Below are positions 11,996 through 23,529 of a DNA stretch of 64,000 nucleotides, piece by piece. The translations under genes and the position numbers were made by a program. Position 1 is the first letter of the stretch, and the number at the start of each line of letters is the position of its first letter. This DNA is from Odobenus rosmarus divergens (Eukaryota > Chordata > Mammalia > Carnivora > Odobenidae): contig NW_004450566.1 of assembly GCF_000321225.1 (NCBI RefSeq), positions 1,968,159 to 2,032,158 on the forward strand, read 5' to 3'. The notes beneath the pieces are model-generated. The model saw only the letters and a list, made by a program, of their open reading frames with translations, ran no database searches and was not told the origin of the DNA.

Positions 11996-12156
11996 TTTTT
12001 TTTTTTTTAACAATTTTTAAAATTAATTTATTTAGAGAGAGAGAGAGTGTGTGTGTAGGGGGAGGGACAAGCACACTCCTCTCTGAGTGCAGAGTCCAAG
12101 GTGGCGTTCGATCTCATAACCCTGAGATCATGACTTCAGCAGAAATCAAGAGTTGT
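11996..12156 (-). mobile_element. Can-SINE, antisense, 5'-truncated and old
   Basis: T run, AATTTATTTAGAGAGAGAGA, purine stretch with (GT)4, CGATCTCATAACCCTGAGATCATGA, ending AATCAAGAGTTG. The tRNA-like head is missing. Confidence 0.85.
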
Positions 12157-12904
12157 AACTCCTAATGAAACAGCGGATTCTGTCATTAATCATTAATTCA
12201 TTAAAATGCTATGTGAAAGGTTGATTAGGATCTTTATATGGAGCAACCAGGTTGTCACCACCTGAGCGTCTGTGACGTTAGCATCACTAAAAATGAAGTT
12301 AAGACATAGGCAGAGGCCTATCTTCATTGTGTTCGAGTGTAGCATCTTTAAAATACAGGGCAACCAGATAGTATTTCCTAATGTAATGCAATAAAAAACA
12401 CACAAGAGTTGTGGAGTTGAGTTGCCAAAAGTTTATCTGAATCCATTTAAGTCTCTAGAGCTAGGTAGTCTCAACCTACTGGAAATGAAGAGAATAGAGG
12501 AATATTAAACACCACCCAAAGTAAATAACCACACTAATCTAGAATGTGGATCAGTCAGCTTCATTCTTCGTGATAATTTTCTAGGTTTCTGTGATAAGCT
12601 ACAGGCATGGGTGACTGAAGGAGGCAAGAATGCTCTAGGGAGAAAACATAAAACTAAATAAAATGTATGGACCTTGCTTGGAATTTTACTTGAAGAAACA
12701 AACAGAAGACGTTTTAGCACAATTGAAGAAATTTAATTAATTACAGATTGGGTATAAAATGACACTAGATAATAGTGTTAATTTAAAAGTATGATAATAC
12801 AATATTTACGTAAGAAAATGTCTATATTTTTTAGAGATACACACTGAGATAAATAAGGGTGATACGCTGTCTACAATTTCTTTTAAACTTGTTTAACAAA
12901 GAAA
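12157..12904. other. Unassigned DNA
   Basis: Small frames on the minus strand (12193-12405, 12505-12720) have no recognisable features. Confidence 0.4.
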
Positions 12905-13030
12905 AGAAAAACTTAGCTAAAGGAGATATAGCAAATCTTGATTTAAGTGATTGGTATATGGGGATGTGATACCATTCCCATTACTTCTGTGTATATTTGA
13001 AAATATCCATGGTATTTTTTAAAACTGTTG
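12905..13030 (+). mobile_element. Possible old L1 3' UTR fragment
   Basis: AAGTGATTGGTATATGGGGATG followed by ATTACTTCTGTGTATATTTGAAAAT resembles the L1M 3' UTR 'ttggtatatgggtgttcattatactattctctctacttttgtgtatgtttgaaa' passage. Confidence 0.45.
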
Positions 13031-13259
13031 CAAAAATCCAGGTAAGAAATGAATATGGGATTGGCATGAGTAATTGTTATAGAAAGATTTAGAAACTATT
13101 TAGAAGATGGTCTACAGAGTTACCGAAGGAATAGTTGAGATGGTGGAGGTGAGTAAAACTGAAGAACTTGATTTTTTGGATGCTAAATGTGGAGGAATAT
13201 CTAAATACTGATTGTGGAACAATGGTATAAAGGAAGCAGTATCTGACATCCAAAAGGAC

Positions 13260-14165
13260 ACTGATTTAAACTCTAGCCCTTAGTTTACATGGCGTAGAAA
13301 GCCAATCAAACTCTCCTCCTTCTAGCCAACCTCATCAACTGCCTTCAGTTCTAACTCACCCATCAGTAGGTCTCAGATCTGCCTCATCAGTCTGAGTTCC
13401 ACACTAACTCTTGACAGAACCAACTAGATTACTCACAGAACTCTCAAGCTTGACCTCTTAGAAACTGTTGTATCATCTTTTCTACTCTCCATCTTGACCC
13501 CAAACCTGCTTCTCCTCCTGTATCCTCTGTTAATGACTTAATCATTTCCTCAGTTATCCAACATAGAAACCCAGTTGATCTTGTCTCTTTGCTCTCCCTT
13601 ACTCCCTCCCCTTACTTTGTCCATCACAATGTCCTGTACCTCCAAAACATTTCTGATATTTGTCCTCTCCTTTCCACTCCCACTTCTAAAACCTACCATA
13701 TAAAGTCAATTAGGCCACAATCAGAGTCCATCCTGCCTTTTCAACCTCATCTCTTGCCACATTTGCTTATGTGTTAGTAGGTTCTATTCATGTGTTCTGG
13801 TAAATGAGTCTGAGAAGACAATATGTTCCTTTCTTCTCCTGGACCTTTGTTTAAGTTCTCCCTTTATTCCATTTATTTCTAGTAATTTTTAGTCATCCTC
13901 TAAGCCCTGTTTGAATCTTTGCTAATCTCACTCTATACTGCCAGCCAGAGGACCAACTCATAGCCCTCCCCTCTGTCCTCCTGTAGATGTCTCAGTAGAA
14001 GTGCTGCCACCTTCTAGTGCTGAGTTAGTTGAGTGCTGAGTTAGTTGTCCACTCTATACTATGGACAAATTGAGGACAAAAAGCTTGTCTTACCCATTTT
14101 TATTGTCTTGTCACTCAATGTCAGATATATATTAAATGTTCAATTACAATTACTTGAATTGTGTT
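13260..14165 (+). mobile_element. L2 LINE, sense, about 0.9 kb
   Basis: Pyrimidine-rich DNA in L2 order: GAAACCCAGTTGATCTTGTC, TTGTCCATCACAATGTCCTGTACCTCC and similar boxes of the ORF2 end, then the 3' UTR with GGACAAAAAGCTTGTCTTACC and TATATATTAAATGTTCAATTAC. Contains a perfect 16-bp tandem repeat (14016-14047). Confidence 0.7.
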
Positions 14166-17100
14166 ATAATCTACATTTTCTTTTGAAAATAAGTGTGATG
14201 AGTTTTGATTAGTAACATAAGGATAAAGTGTGGATAAGCCTTCCTTCTTTTCACCTTATTTAGGGAAATAAACATATGGCTTAGGCATTAGGGACTGAAA
14301 TAAAATAGTGCATGCTAGACTTTCTTGGGCTCATTTGAAAATCTGGTCCTGATTTCTTTTCAAGATTATGAAAGAGATGCTTTCTCAATTGATTTTTTTT
14401 CCCTAGTATCAGTCTCCTTTCTGTATTTCTGCCTAAATTTGCTTGTATATGTATCTGGTAGGAGAGATTACATGGACAATTCACTTTCTCTCTGTTTGGT
14501 AAGTTAATATGTCATTAACAGCACTACTGTAGGTGAGGGCAGGTGGGTGTGCACTTTCTTATAGGGACAGCCCCAGCATGACTATTCATTGGCCAGTTAA
14601 GAATATGACAATAACATTAGGCTCTACCAAAAAGAAAGCAGGGATACTGATTTTACCCTTGTCTACCCAGAAGTCAGATTGTATGTTAACATTTCAGAGT
14701 TAAACACAATATTTCTCAGAGTTTAGTTCAAGTTACCATTTCTGAGGAGATCACTTTTTACGGATTCATGGGTCTTCTTTTCTATTCAGGCTTAGTGTTC
14801 ACATGTGGGGGAATCCTTTTAGGTACCTCTGTTACTGCAGGCTAGCAGAACCAGAAAGACAGCCTGAGCCTGCATGCCAGTATGAGCCGTATCCCTAAGT
14901 CTCATCTGAATCATGTTCAGATGTTACTGCTTCCCTGAGAGACACAGAGAAATAGACTCTTACTCCATTGTCTTCTTACTCACAGATCTGTGGTGGCAGT
15001 TGAATAGGAAAGGGGAAGATGCTATGGGAGGGCGGGAAATATGGAAGGAAGATACTTGCTAACTCCTTTCAACCTATATCTTGGTGATGACAGAAGGATG
15101 AATAAAAGGATGTACTCAGAAATCCCAAGTACATAGAAATCCCTAGATGAACTTTATTCTGTGTAGCTGAAATGGGCATTATTTGTGTCACATGGAATTA
15201 CATTATGACTTTTACCCATTCTACTGGGTTGTTTCTCCTTTGAATGTTGTTCATTGTGCAAACAAAGAGAAATAATGAAATGGACAATATGCTATGGGTT
15301 TATCTGATACTGAATCTGATGTGTAGACTACCCAAGTCAGTTCATTAAGAACTATGGAAACATCCTCAAACTACAGATCAATGCATATATAATGAAAATT
15401 AAAAATTAAACTTATCAAAGGCAGTTACTCAAATTCACCAACAGTTCTGCATTAGTTGTTGCTGAAGTCACTGCCTGTAAAGAGCAAAGGAGATTACAAA
15501 CTATCTTTAGCCTTTTGTTAAATAATGGAGTATTTTTCTTTTCTATTTTGAATCTAAGATGAGTAGGACTCAAGAGACTTGTGTTAATAATTTTATTTCT
15601 CAGAACAGAAAAAAAAAACCTAGTTCTTTATCCAACTTCATAAGCAAATGATTAGAAAGGAATATAAAGTAATGAAGATAGTCCAAGGGAACACTTCTAA
15701 ATGTCAAGTTGGGGAATATATTTTTTTGAAAAGGGTCCAGAAGAAGCCGAATAGGTAAAGAGTCCAGCATTTAAACATCACTGTTATAAAAGGCTAGAAA
15801 TTATACTGAAAAATTAAAATAGTTGATTACACGTAGTGGTAAATTGGATGATTTTTAACATTATAAAACAATACTCCTACAATAAACAATTACAAGGAAA
15901 ATTGCTTGGTGTAGTCCTGCCCTTATAAAACTTGAAATTTTGGCTACTATCTTAGAAAATGAAGCTGTAATCACATTCCTGGGCATCTGTAATATCTTTG
16001 TAGGTGTCAAAAGTTGACCCATAAACATATTAAAAATTTAATCTCTTGGGAAGTGATATTGTGTGGAATTAGCACCTTTACTCTAAACAGATAATCCACA
16101 GTGATCCTGAAGATGTGTTTATATAGAAAATTTTGAAAAGTAATTGAAGATGGAGAACAGCCAAGTGAATTTTTTGTGACTTCCTCCTAAGAGCACATTG
16201 AAGAACAGAGAACACACTAAAAAAGAAATTACACCTGTACATTTTAGCATAAGAATCTAATACCAGGGTGTTTTTGTTCCGAACTTAATCTCCAGGGAGT
16301 GGCAGAATATTTCAAAAAGATTTTGCTAACTTGTGGCTTTAGTCTTTAAATTTCCTTTAGCTCTTTTTAAATGGAGTCTTAGGTTGTGTTTGCATCCATT
16401 ATGTACATCTATTTGCTTTGGCATCTTGCAAAAAGTGTCAATGAAAGAGTGATTCCTTCATTCCGTGCATGTTTGCAGGAAGTTGGTTGTCAGCCTCTCC
16501 TAGAAGATCCTATTAGAGCAACCAAAACCATTAGAAAACAAGTTATTTTTTTCTCAGCACTCTAGCTTAGATAACATTTGCCTAGTTTTTAGAAACTGCC
16601 AGCTTTCATTTTAGAATTTAGACCTTCTATTTTAAAATTAAATTTAAAACTCCTGCAAATATTGTTGATAGCAATGTTGTTTCTCTACATAAAACTGACT
16701 TGCTGGGATTGTTTTTACGTTCTTAACAGAAAGATTTTATTTAAAATTTTCAGTTACCATGCAGTCTATAAAATAGAGATAATTTTATATGTATATTTAT
16801 TTCAGTAACATCAAGAATATATTTCATTCATAGTACTAGAAAGTTCTAGCACTGATTTGTGACAAAATAGAATAAACTAAGGTCTAAAAAAACTGAAATT
16901 ATTTTATATGTATTCCTAGCACATTTTTTGTTAGTGATCATTGATGTGGTATCTAAAATTATGTGCCTAAAAAAATTGAGTAAGAAAAAAAGTATTATCA
17001 AAATAACATACTTATGAAGAGTGGTTGCCAAAATTAACACTAATATATACATATGTTTGAAAATAGGAAAGGATTAGCCTCTGTGAACTTCTGTCATCAA

Positions 17101-17604
17101 TTGTGTTGGGAATTGGGCCAAATTCTGACTTCGTTCATGAACAGTTCATATTCAGATACATGGGGAACACTCCTTAGAATTCTAGGCCATAATTAAGCCT
17201 ACTACCTATAAGCAGCACTGTTTATAAAAACAGTCCTGTAGAAGGGCTGTACCTTGTATTCCAGAGAGGTAAACACTGGTGTAATTTTTAAATTACAGCT
17301 ATTGAGGTTCACAGACTGAAACTGTAAACATAAGTTTGCCTCACTCACATTGGTTCTTAAAGACTCATAATCCTCTAAGCTTCCCTAAATGGTAAGAAAT
17401 TGTGTTGGAATGTGGAGAAAAAGAAACTTTGGAAGGTTTAAAAATATTTTTAGTTTTTCAAATGAGCTGTTACTTTCCTTCCATGACTATTCACGTTTTA
17501 TTTTGAGACACTGGAAAGTTCTTAATATTTTTTGGTTTATTTGTATGGGTATAACAATAGATACTCTTCAAAACTGTATAAACTACCTTGCTATTGATAA
17601 AATA
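14166..17604. other. 3.4 kb of AT-rich DNA with nothing recognised
   Basis: No coding frame above background, no RNA gene, no repeat I can name. The largest recognised-repeat-free block in the window; candidate for conserved noncoding elements or very old repeats. Confidence 0.45.
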
Positions 17605-17690
17605 ATGATAGCTACTATTATTTGAGTGCTTATCATGTACTAAACAATGTTCCAAGAATTTTACTTGCATTATTTTGTTCAGTATTGGCT
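17605..17690 (-). repeat. MIR SINE fragment, antisense
   Basis: ATTTGAGTGCTTATCATGTACTAA ... TTCCAAGAATTTTACTTGCATTATTTTG is the inverted start of a MIR ('gagcgcttactatgtgcc ... tctaagcactttacatg'). Confidence 0.6.
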
Positions 17691-18559
17691 TTTGTTAAAT
17701 ATCATTCACTAGATAGGCTATAAGGAGGCAGTAGATAAATCATAAAACATGCACATGAATAAATTGGCTGTGAAGCCAAACTTCAAAATGGTTCTAGTTG
17801 TTTCTTGGGCTGTTACAGATTATAACAGTAAATAATGATCATATATCCTAGATTTTCTGGAATAGGACTAAATTAATAAATATTCTTTCTCAGTTTAAGA
17901 TCATGTTTAAGATTATTGAATATCACAGTGTTAGAAGACTGGTCCAGATTTCTTCTTTACATAAGAGATTCCCAGAAATAAGTCCAGAAAAGTAGAAGTG
18001 ACTATTGAATATAGGAATGAAATCTCGCTTTTACTGGTTAACTTCAAGTAAACTTAAAGCTTCATAGGATCTCTGGAATCAGGACTTAGAAGAAATCCAG
18101 GGAATTAGATAAAATGACTCCAGAATTTGCAAAACCACTAAAAATTTGAGAAGGGCTTGAGACCCTACAGACAGATGATACTTGTACAAAATGTGGAGGG
18201 ATCTTCCTCAGTGGATGTTGTTTGCCTAGGACTATTATCACTATGAACTAAGATGAGTCCAGATACAATGAATAGAAATCAGCTGTTTTTATAACAGGAA
18301 AATGAGTATAGGAAAAAAAAATTCAAATGAGTATAGTAAAAAAAAATGAGTATAGTAAAAAAAAACTCAAGTAAAAAAAAATGATGTCTCCCTACCAACT
18401 TTAGGCATCTGTGTCTCAGTGGCAAAAATGATTTTACTTGTTTTTGTATCATTCCAGGCATTCTGTGCATAAAGAATTCATGACTGTTCATTCATTTTAC
18501 AAAAATGCAAAATGGGAAAAGTTGTTGAAAATAGCAGAACATTGTGCATATTATCTTTT
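17691..18559. other. Unassigned DNA with a small A-rich tandem array
   Basis: Holds the array at 18299-18383 described separately. Nothing coding. Confidence 0.4.
18299..18383. repeat. A-rich minisatellite, unit ATGAGTATAG(G/T)A8-9
   Basis: Three near-copies of ATGAGTATAG followed by A runs, plus a degenerate AACTCAAGT A8 unit. Likely grown by replication slippage. Confidence 0.75.
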
Positions 18560-19240
18560 AAAGATTGTTCCAACCAGTACATATAGTCATTCTCTGAGAT
18601 GGCTGCATAATATTCTATTGCATGGATATAACATAATTTATCCAACCAATGTCTTGCCAACACATATTTATTTAGTTCTGGTTTTCTGACATCATAAACT
18701 ATGCTTCATGATCTCCATATCAATTTCTATTCATATATCTTAAAAGGAGAATTGCAAAGTCAAGGTGCATGCATAGTTTTATTTTTCATAGATATTGCCA
18801 AATTTTTCTGCTGAGAAATTGTAACAATTTGCATGCTTATAATATATGTATGGGTGTTTCTTTTTCCAGTCAGAGACCAAATAAAGTATTAGCAAACTGA
18901 TCTTTGCAAAGCTAGCAGATGAAAAATAGTCTCTCATCTTTAATTTGCATTCATTTAATTTTGAATGCTACTGAGTACCTTGTTTTAAACTTAAAGGGTG
19001 TTCTTTCTTATATTTTTTATGATTTATCTGAACATATCCTTTGCAAATATTGTTTCCCAGGTGTATTTTGTAATTAATTTTTGGCATGCAGAAAATTTTA
19101 AACTTTGTAAAATTAAACTAATTTGTATACTTTTTTGGTGAAATCTGGGAATTTTGGTATAACCACACAAACTCATTCCAAGGAGTTTTTTGTTATTTAA
19201 CATTATTTTCTCAAGATAGAGTTTATAAAGTTTTGTGCTT
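18560..19240 (-). mobile_element. Old L1 3' region, antisense
   Basis: GGCTGCATAATATTCTATTGCATGGATATA, AATTGCAAAGTCAAGGTGCATGCA, TAGATATTGCCAAATTTTTC, GAAAAATAGTCTCTCATCTTTAATTTGCATT and CTGAACATATCCTTTGCAAATATT are ordered landmarks of an inverted old L1. Confidence 0.8.
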
Positions 19241-21168
19241 AAGATAAGCTTGAGAATAAAATTGCCATTTTTTCTTTCTTTTGATAACCTATCTTGGCCT
19301 CTGCCTTATGTATTCCTATTTGCCTTTATACTAGAAAGCACAAAGTTAAGAGTTGCTCTCATTACAGCAATGATTTTTAGGCTTGATTTTTGGAAACTAA
19401 CTTTTAATTTTTATCTTTGTGCTTAATGACTTCTATCTGTGCTTTTTTTTAACGTTGTATTTCATACCTTTAGATATAGGAAGACAGTAGTTACAACTTT
19501 AAAGTACTTTACATATTTCTATCACATATATTAATTTGATTGCCATATTGGGCAAGTATTCTCATTTTTATTTTGTTATAGGAGCAAATATTTGAAAATT
19601 AATGACTTGGTGAAATAACATAGGTACTAAGCCAACCCAAATATTTTTATTTTAAATGTACTGTGCTCTCTACTACATTACTCTCCTCTCCACGCTAATA
19701 AAGTAAAATATATATATTTATTTATTTTATCTAAGAATAACAAATGTCATGTTAATGGTTCAGGATGTGCTTTAATACCAATCACCTGAGAGTGATGTTA
19801 GGATGTATAAATCCAGATTCACAATACGCATAGGACTGAAAGGACCCTGTGAAATCTCCTCTAGGGAAATTTAGAAAATGACCTTTAAATATGATGATTA
19901 ATTAAAATATATTTTTTAGGATTTGAAGTAGATCATAGACAAGTCACATGCTTGCCAAATAAAAGAGATGAATGACAATATAGTTTGACATTCTCGGATT
20001 AAGTTCCCAATAATCTGAGGTATTATTTTTTCACCATTTAAATTGATTTAGATTCACATTTAATACCCAATTAATGTTGATATCACTTTTACTGTATATT
20101 TTAATTATTGAAGCCCTACATGGTAATTTAGCATATTAACTTCTCCCAAAGCACCCATCATGGCTTTTAGGCAATAGCTCTTCTCCAACTTTTCCTTTAA
20201 GATATTTCTTCTTCTTTTGTGATATGCCAAATGTGATCCCATACTGGAGCACACAAACTTCAGTTCTTTGACTTTCACTGTTCCTCATCTCCAGGTCTCT
20301 GTTAACTCCAAGCATATGTGACAGAACTGTTCCATTTTGAGGACATACCATATTCACACTCAGTCTTCGATCTTGACTTCAGCTGTTTTTTGTTTCATTT
20401 TACAAAAATAAGGAATGTAACAAATTCATCTCTTAGTCCCTTTCGGCTATAAAGTGTTATAACCCTGTGATTCATCCACCAAGAACCTAGAATCTAGGTG
20501 TATTTGAGAAATGGTTGGATTTCAACCTAGAAGTCATCTTGGCTTTTTATCAGAAGACATGCATGTTTTAAAATTTTTCTGTACAAGATAGACTGACTTT
20601 ACTATTACTATGATTTTTTTTTCTTTTTGTATAAAAATTTCTCACTTATACCTTCGGAAACAAAGCCACTTGATTATAACCCAAACACAACACTGGAAAG
20701 TGCACTGTCTTCTGAGTAATCAGGTAATTTCTCACCATCTCCATCTGTATCTGACCCCCTCAGTTCACATTTTTATACTTATCTTACTTCTCATTTATAA
20801 CCTTCATTTCTTTTTTTCCCTAACATACTAAAATAAATGTTTACTTATCACACAGAGTTCAATCTTCTAAAATAATGTAAATATTTCCTTTTGAAGCATA
20901 ATAAAAGAAAGTTGTTCTGCAAACGTAACTACAATTTATCATTGAAAACATACATCATTCACGCCTAAACACATTATATGTATATAACCTTACTGTCCAC
21001 TGACTATTACATAAATGTATTTGGTATCACAGTATTTTTTTCTTCATCTGATATCCTTTATAAAGAACTAATACTGTATTTTATACATATCAAAATCAAG
21101 GATTAAGTTGCAGAGGATTTTATAAATTATTAGTTTCCTAAGTATCTTATGTATATAGTAATGCACAC
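19241..21168. other. Unassigned AT-rich DNA
   Basis: No gene, no clear repeat. A 73-codon minus frame at 20136-20357 is not convincing. Confidence 0.45.
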
Positions 21169-21185
21169 AAGAATTACTGTGATTT

Positions 21186-21374
21186 GGGGCGCCTGGGTGG
21201 CTCAGGTGTTAAGCGTCTCCCTTTGGCTCAGGTCATGATCCCAGGCTCCTGGGATCGAGCCCCGCATCGGGCTCCCTGCTTGGCGGGAAGCCTGCTTCTC
21301 CCTCTCCCACTCCCCCTGCTTGAGCTCCTTCTCTCACTGTATCTCTGTCAAATAAATAAATAAAATCTTAAAAA
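21186..21374 (+). mobile_element. Can-SINE, full length, young
   Basis: GGGGCGCCTGGGTGGCTCAG head, GGGATCGAGCCCCGCATCGG core with intact CpGs, tail AAATAAATAAATAAAATCTT. Flanked by perfect 17-bp repeats AAGAATTACTGTGATTT (21169-21185 and 21375-21391). Lies 0.4 kb from the QRSL1 retrocopy. Confidence 0.96.
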
Positions 21375-21391
21375 AAGAATTACTGTGATTT

Positions 21392-21767
21392 AAAAAGCAA
21401 TGTAACTCAATTATGCATGGTAGGAATTCATTATAACTAAATTTTTTTTGTACTTTAGTTACTACATATAAATATAGAAGATTCATCTCATGGTGATCAA
21501 TATTATGCTCTTTAAGCACAAAGCATATGAAAAAACACCAAAAGCTTTCTTGATTTTGACATAATTAAAGTAAGGTTATAACTACACGTTATACCACTAA
21601 ACAAAACACAACGACTATTTGAAATATAAAGTATCCTTAGGCTCTTTTTAAAATGCTGTCCATAAAATGTGAATTACATTTTTCTTTTCTTTCCCCATTG
21701 CTTTTGGATGCAAAGAGAGTACTGAAATCACATAATTCTGTTATTGGCTCACTATCATCATTGGTTT
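21392..21767. other. Unassigned AT-rich spacer before the QRSL1 retrocopy
   Basis: Nothing recognised. Confidence 0.4.
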
Positions 21768-21785
21768 AAGAAAAGCTTCTCTATT
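21768..21785. repeat. Target-site duplication, left copy, of the QRSL1 retrocopy
   Basis: AAGAAAAGCTTCTCTATT, identical over 18 bp to 23504-23521. This copy sits at the poly(A) end of the insertion. Perfect identity argues for a fairly recent insertion. Confidence 0.95.
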
Positions 21786-21807
21786 TTTTTTTAAATCTTC
21801 AAGTTAT

Positions 21808-21813
21808 TTTAAT
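21808..21813 (-). promoter_or_regulatory. Inherited polyadenylation signal ATTAAA
   Basis: TTTAAT on the + strand reads ATTAAA on the minus strand, 20 nt after the TAG stop codon and about 16 nt before the A tail. This is the usual spacing for the cleavage signal of the source mRNA. Confidence 0.7.
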
Positions 21814-21832
21814 TTGCATGCTATATTTATCA

Positions 21833-23416
21833 CTACTGTTTCAGAGAAACAGAAGATAACTTTTCAATTTCAAAGTCTGATGAACAATCATCCATTAGTT
21901 CTTGAAGTTGAATAACAGGAAACTGTACTTGTTTTTCAAACCACTTGGCAATTGTAAGAAGCAGCTGGTCACAAAATGCTCGTCCAATAAACTGAAGTCC
22001 TATTGGCAAACCTTGGTTTGAGAGGGCTACAGGGACACTCACTGCTGGCAATCCTGCCATATTTACAGCCTGTGTAAAAATATCATCCTGGGCGCTTCGT
22101 GTCCTGTTGTCTTCTTTAATGAACTCCAGGTATGGTACCGCCTCACTCAAGGTGGTGGGAGTCAGCAAGACATCCACTTCGGAGTTAAAAACATTCACAA
22201 AATCATTAGCAATGAGTTGTCTCACTTTCTGTGCCTTAATGAAATAATTCTCATAGTTTTCTTTTAATAAGAAAAAATTTCCTGAGAGAATTCTTCCTCT
22301 CACCACATCATTAAACCCTTCCCACCTGGTTGCAGCATACATGGCTTCAGTAGACACGTTGATGTCACACCTGTGACCATATTCTAGCCCATCAAATCTT
22401 GCCATATTTGATGCCACTTCCGATGTACACAATGCATGGTAGCAGACAACTGAGTAACTGGCGTGAGGCAGGGACACTTCGATTACTTTGGCCCCCTCAG
22501 ACTCAAAGAGGTTAGCAGCTTTGGACCAAAAAGATCGCACTTCACTTGATAATTCTGGTGCAAGATATTCCTTTGGAATTCCTGTACATAGTTTGTTCAC
22601 ATCTGCAGAAGTGGGAAGTGTAAATGGTTTAACAGGATCCTGTATTGTGGTAGAATCTTTGGGGTCATGCCCAGCCAGCATACCTAACACAATTGCTGCA
22701 TCATCCACACATCTGGTTAGGATTCCTGGCACATCCATTGAATTCACCAGCGGAATGAGGCCATGATGAGAAACTAAGCCATAGCTTGGTTTGAAACCAA
22801 CAACCCCACAGTGGGGAGCCGGATTTCTGGTCAATCCTCCTGTGTCTGATCCTAAAGCCGCAAAGCATGTGAACGCCGCTGCCGCCGCCACACTCCCTCC
22901 TGAGCTTCCTCCAGTTATAAGCCAATTCGAATCCTCATTCTCACCATGGGCCTTCTGCTTCCTCTTTTCTCTATGTTGTTTTGAATAACTCCAGGGGTTT
23001 TTAACTGGTCCAAATACACCATTTGTGCTTCCAGATCCCATTGCAAACTCATCTAAATTCGTTTTTCCCATCAGGACAGCTCCCTTATCCAACAACTTCT
23101 GAACAACTGTAGCGTTATAAGGTGGTACATAACCTTTCAGCATGTTTGATGCACATGTTGTCTCAATGCTGGACGTGCTAAAGTTGTCTTTTACTGCAAC
23201 GGGAATTCCATCTAAATCCCCAAGTGAGTGACCTTTCTTGTATCTTTTTTCCGATTCTTCAGCTTGCTTTAAGGCCACCTCTTCTGATACAGTAATGTAA
23301 GCATTTAGAAATTTGGTCTTCTTGATAAGGGAGAGACATTTTTGACAGAGCTCTGTTGGAGTAATGTGGCCTTGTTTCAGTGCTGTAGAAACTTCTCGGA
23401 GGGTCCGGCCCAGCAT
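21833..23416 (-). CDS. QRSL1: QRSL1 (GatA) retrocopy ORF, intact frame, catalytic Ser replaced by Leu
   Basis: Single uninterrupted frame of 527 codons whose product matches mammalian QRSL1 (about 528 aa) along its whole length. QRSL1 is the amidase subunit of mitochondrial GatCAB, which converts Glu-tRNA(Gln) to Gln-tRNA(Gln). The amidase-signature core is plain: VAVKDN with Lys76, GGSSGGS with cis-Ser171, then [12 protein letters not shown] at about 189-200, where the family has GGS. Position 195, the acyl-enzyme nucleophile, is Leu (codon TTG, 22834-22832), one C-to-T step from TCG. His217 and Trp365 replace Arg in SRHG and TRREG contexts as I recall the family. Start: the ATG at 23416 fits the MLGR N-terminus and has A at -3; the frame stays open upstream to a TTG at 23458, but that part is 5' UTR. 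The parent gene is multi-exon, so the lack of introns shows retrotransposition. Identity is near certain; expression and function are unknown. By catalytic logic the product should be inactive. Confidence 0.93.
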   Translation of the reverse strand: MLGRTLREVSTALKQGHITPTELCQKCLSLIKKTKFLNAYITVSEEVALKQAEESEKRYKKGHSLGDLDGIPVAVKDNFSTSSIETTCASNMLKGYVPPYNATVVQKLLDKGAVLMGKTNLDEFAMGSGSTNGVFGPVKNPWSYSKQHREKRKQKAHGENEDSNWLITGGSSGGSVAAAAAFTCFAALGSDTGGLTRNPAPHCGVVGFKPSYGLVSHHGLIPLVNSMDVPGILTRCVDDAAIVLGMLAGHDPKDSTTIQDPVKPFTLPTSADVNKLCTGIPKEYLAPELSSEVRSFWSKAANLFESEGAKVIEVSLPHASYSVVCYHALCTSEVASNMARFDGLEYGHRCDINVSTEAMYAATRWEGFNDVVRGRILSGNFFLLKENYENYFIKAQKVRQLIANDFVNVFNSEVDVLLTPTTLSEAVPYLEFIKEDNRTRSAQDDIFTQAVNMAGLPAVSVPVALSNQGLPIGLQFIGRAFCDQLLLTIAKWFEKQVQFPVIQLQELMDDCSSDFEIEKLSSVSLKQ

Positions 23417-23503
23417 GGTCCTCGTGCCCAGCCAGCCACCACAAGGCCCAGGTGACAAGGAGGAATAAGAGAGGTCAACACCCGCGCCAGGATCACATGG
23501 GCC

Positions 23504-23521
23504 AAGAAAAGCTTCTCTATT
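23504..23521. repeat. Target-site duplication, right copy, of the QRSL1 retrocopy
   Basis: Second AAGAAAAGCTTCTCTATT copy, directly upstream of the retrocopy 5' end (GGCCCATGTG on the minus strand). Confidence 0.95.
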
Positions 23522-23529
23522 GATTAGAC

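Larger units (their letters stand above)
21786..23503 (-). pseudogene. QRSL1P: Processed QRSL1 retrocopy, whole insertion (5' UTR, ORF, 3' UTR, A tail)
   Basis: The inserted cDNA reads from 23503 to 21786 on the minus strand: about 87 nt of GC-richer 5' UTR before the ATG, the full ORF, a 3' UTR of about 40 nt, and a short A tail (T run 21784-21792 on the + strand, partly shared with the duplication). An ATTAAA polyadenylation hexamer lies at 21813-21808, about 16 nt before the tail. The duplication AAGAAAAGCTTCTCTATT flanks it perfectly. These are the marks of L1-driven retrotransposition of a spliced mRNA. The complete 5' end suggests the copy is close to full length for a short-3'-UTR transcript. 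No promoter can be called upstream: the adjacent DNA (23522 onward) is AT-rich with old L1 sequence. Confidence 0.92.

Noticed and set aside
22488..22988. Plus-strand frames of 65 and 92 codons opposite QRSL1
   Set aside because: They are antisense shadows of the QRSL1 coding sequence, with no features of their own.
23417..23458. 14-codon N-terminal extension of the QRSL1 frame
   Set aside because: The frame is open upstream to 23458, but the first codon there is TTG, not ATG. The family N-terminus (MLGR) begins at the ATG at 23416, so this is inherited 5' UTR.
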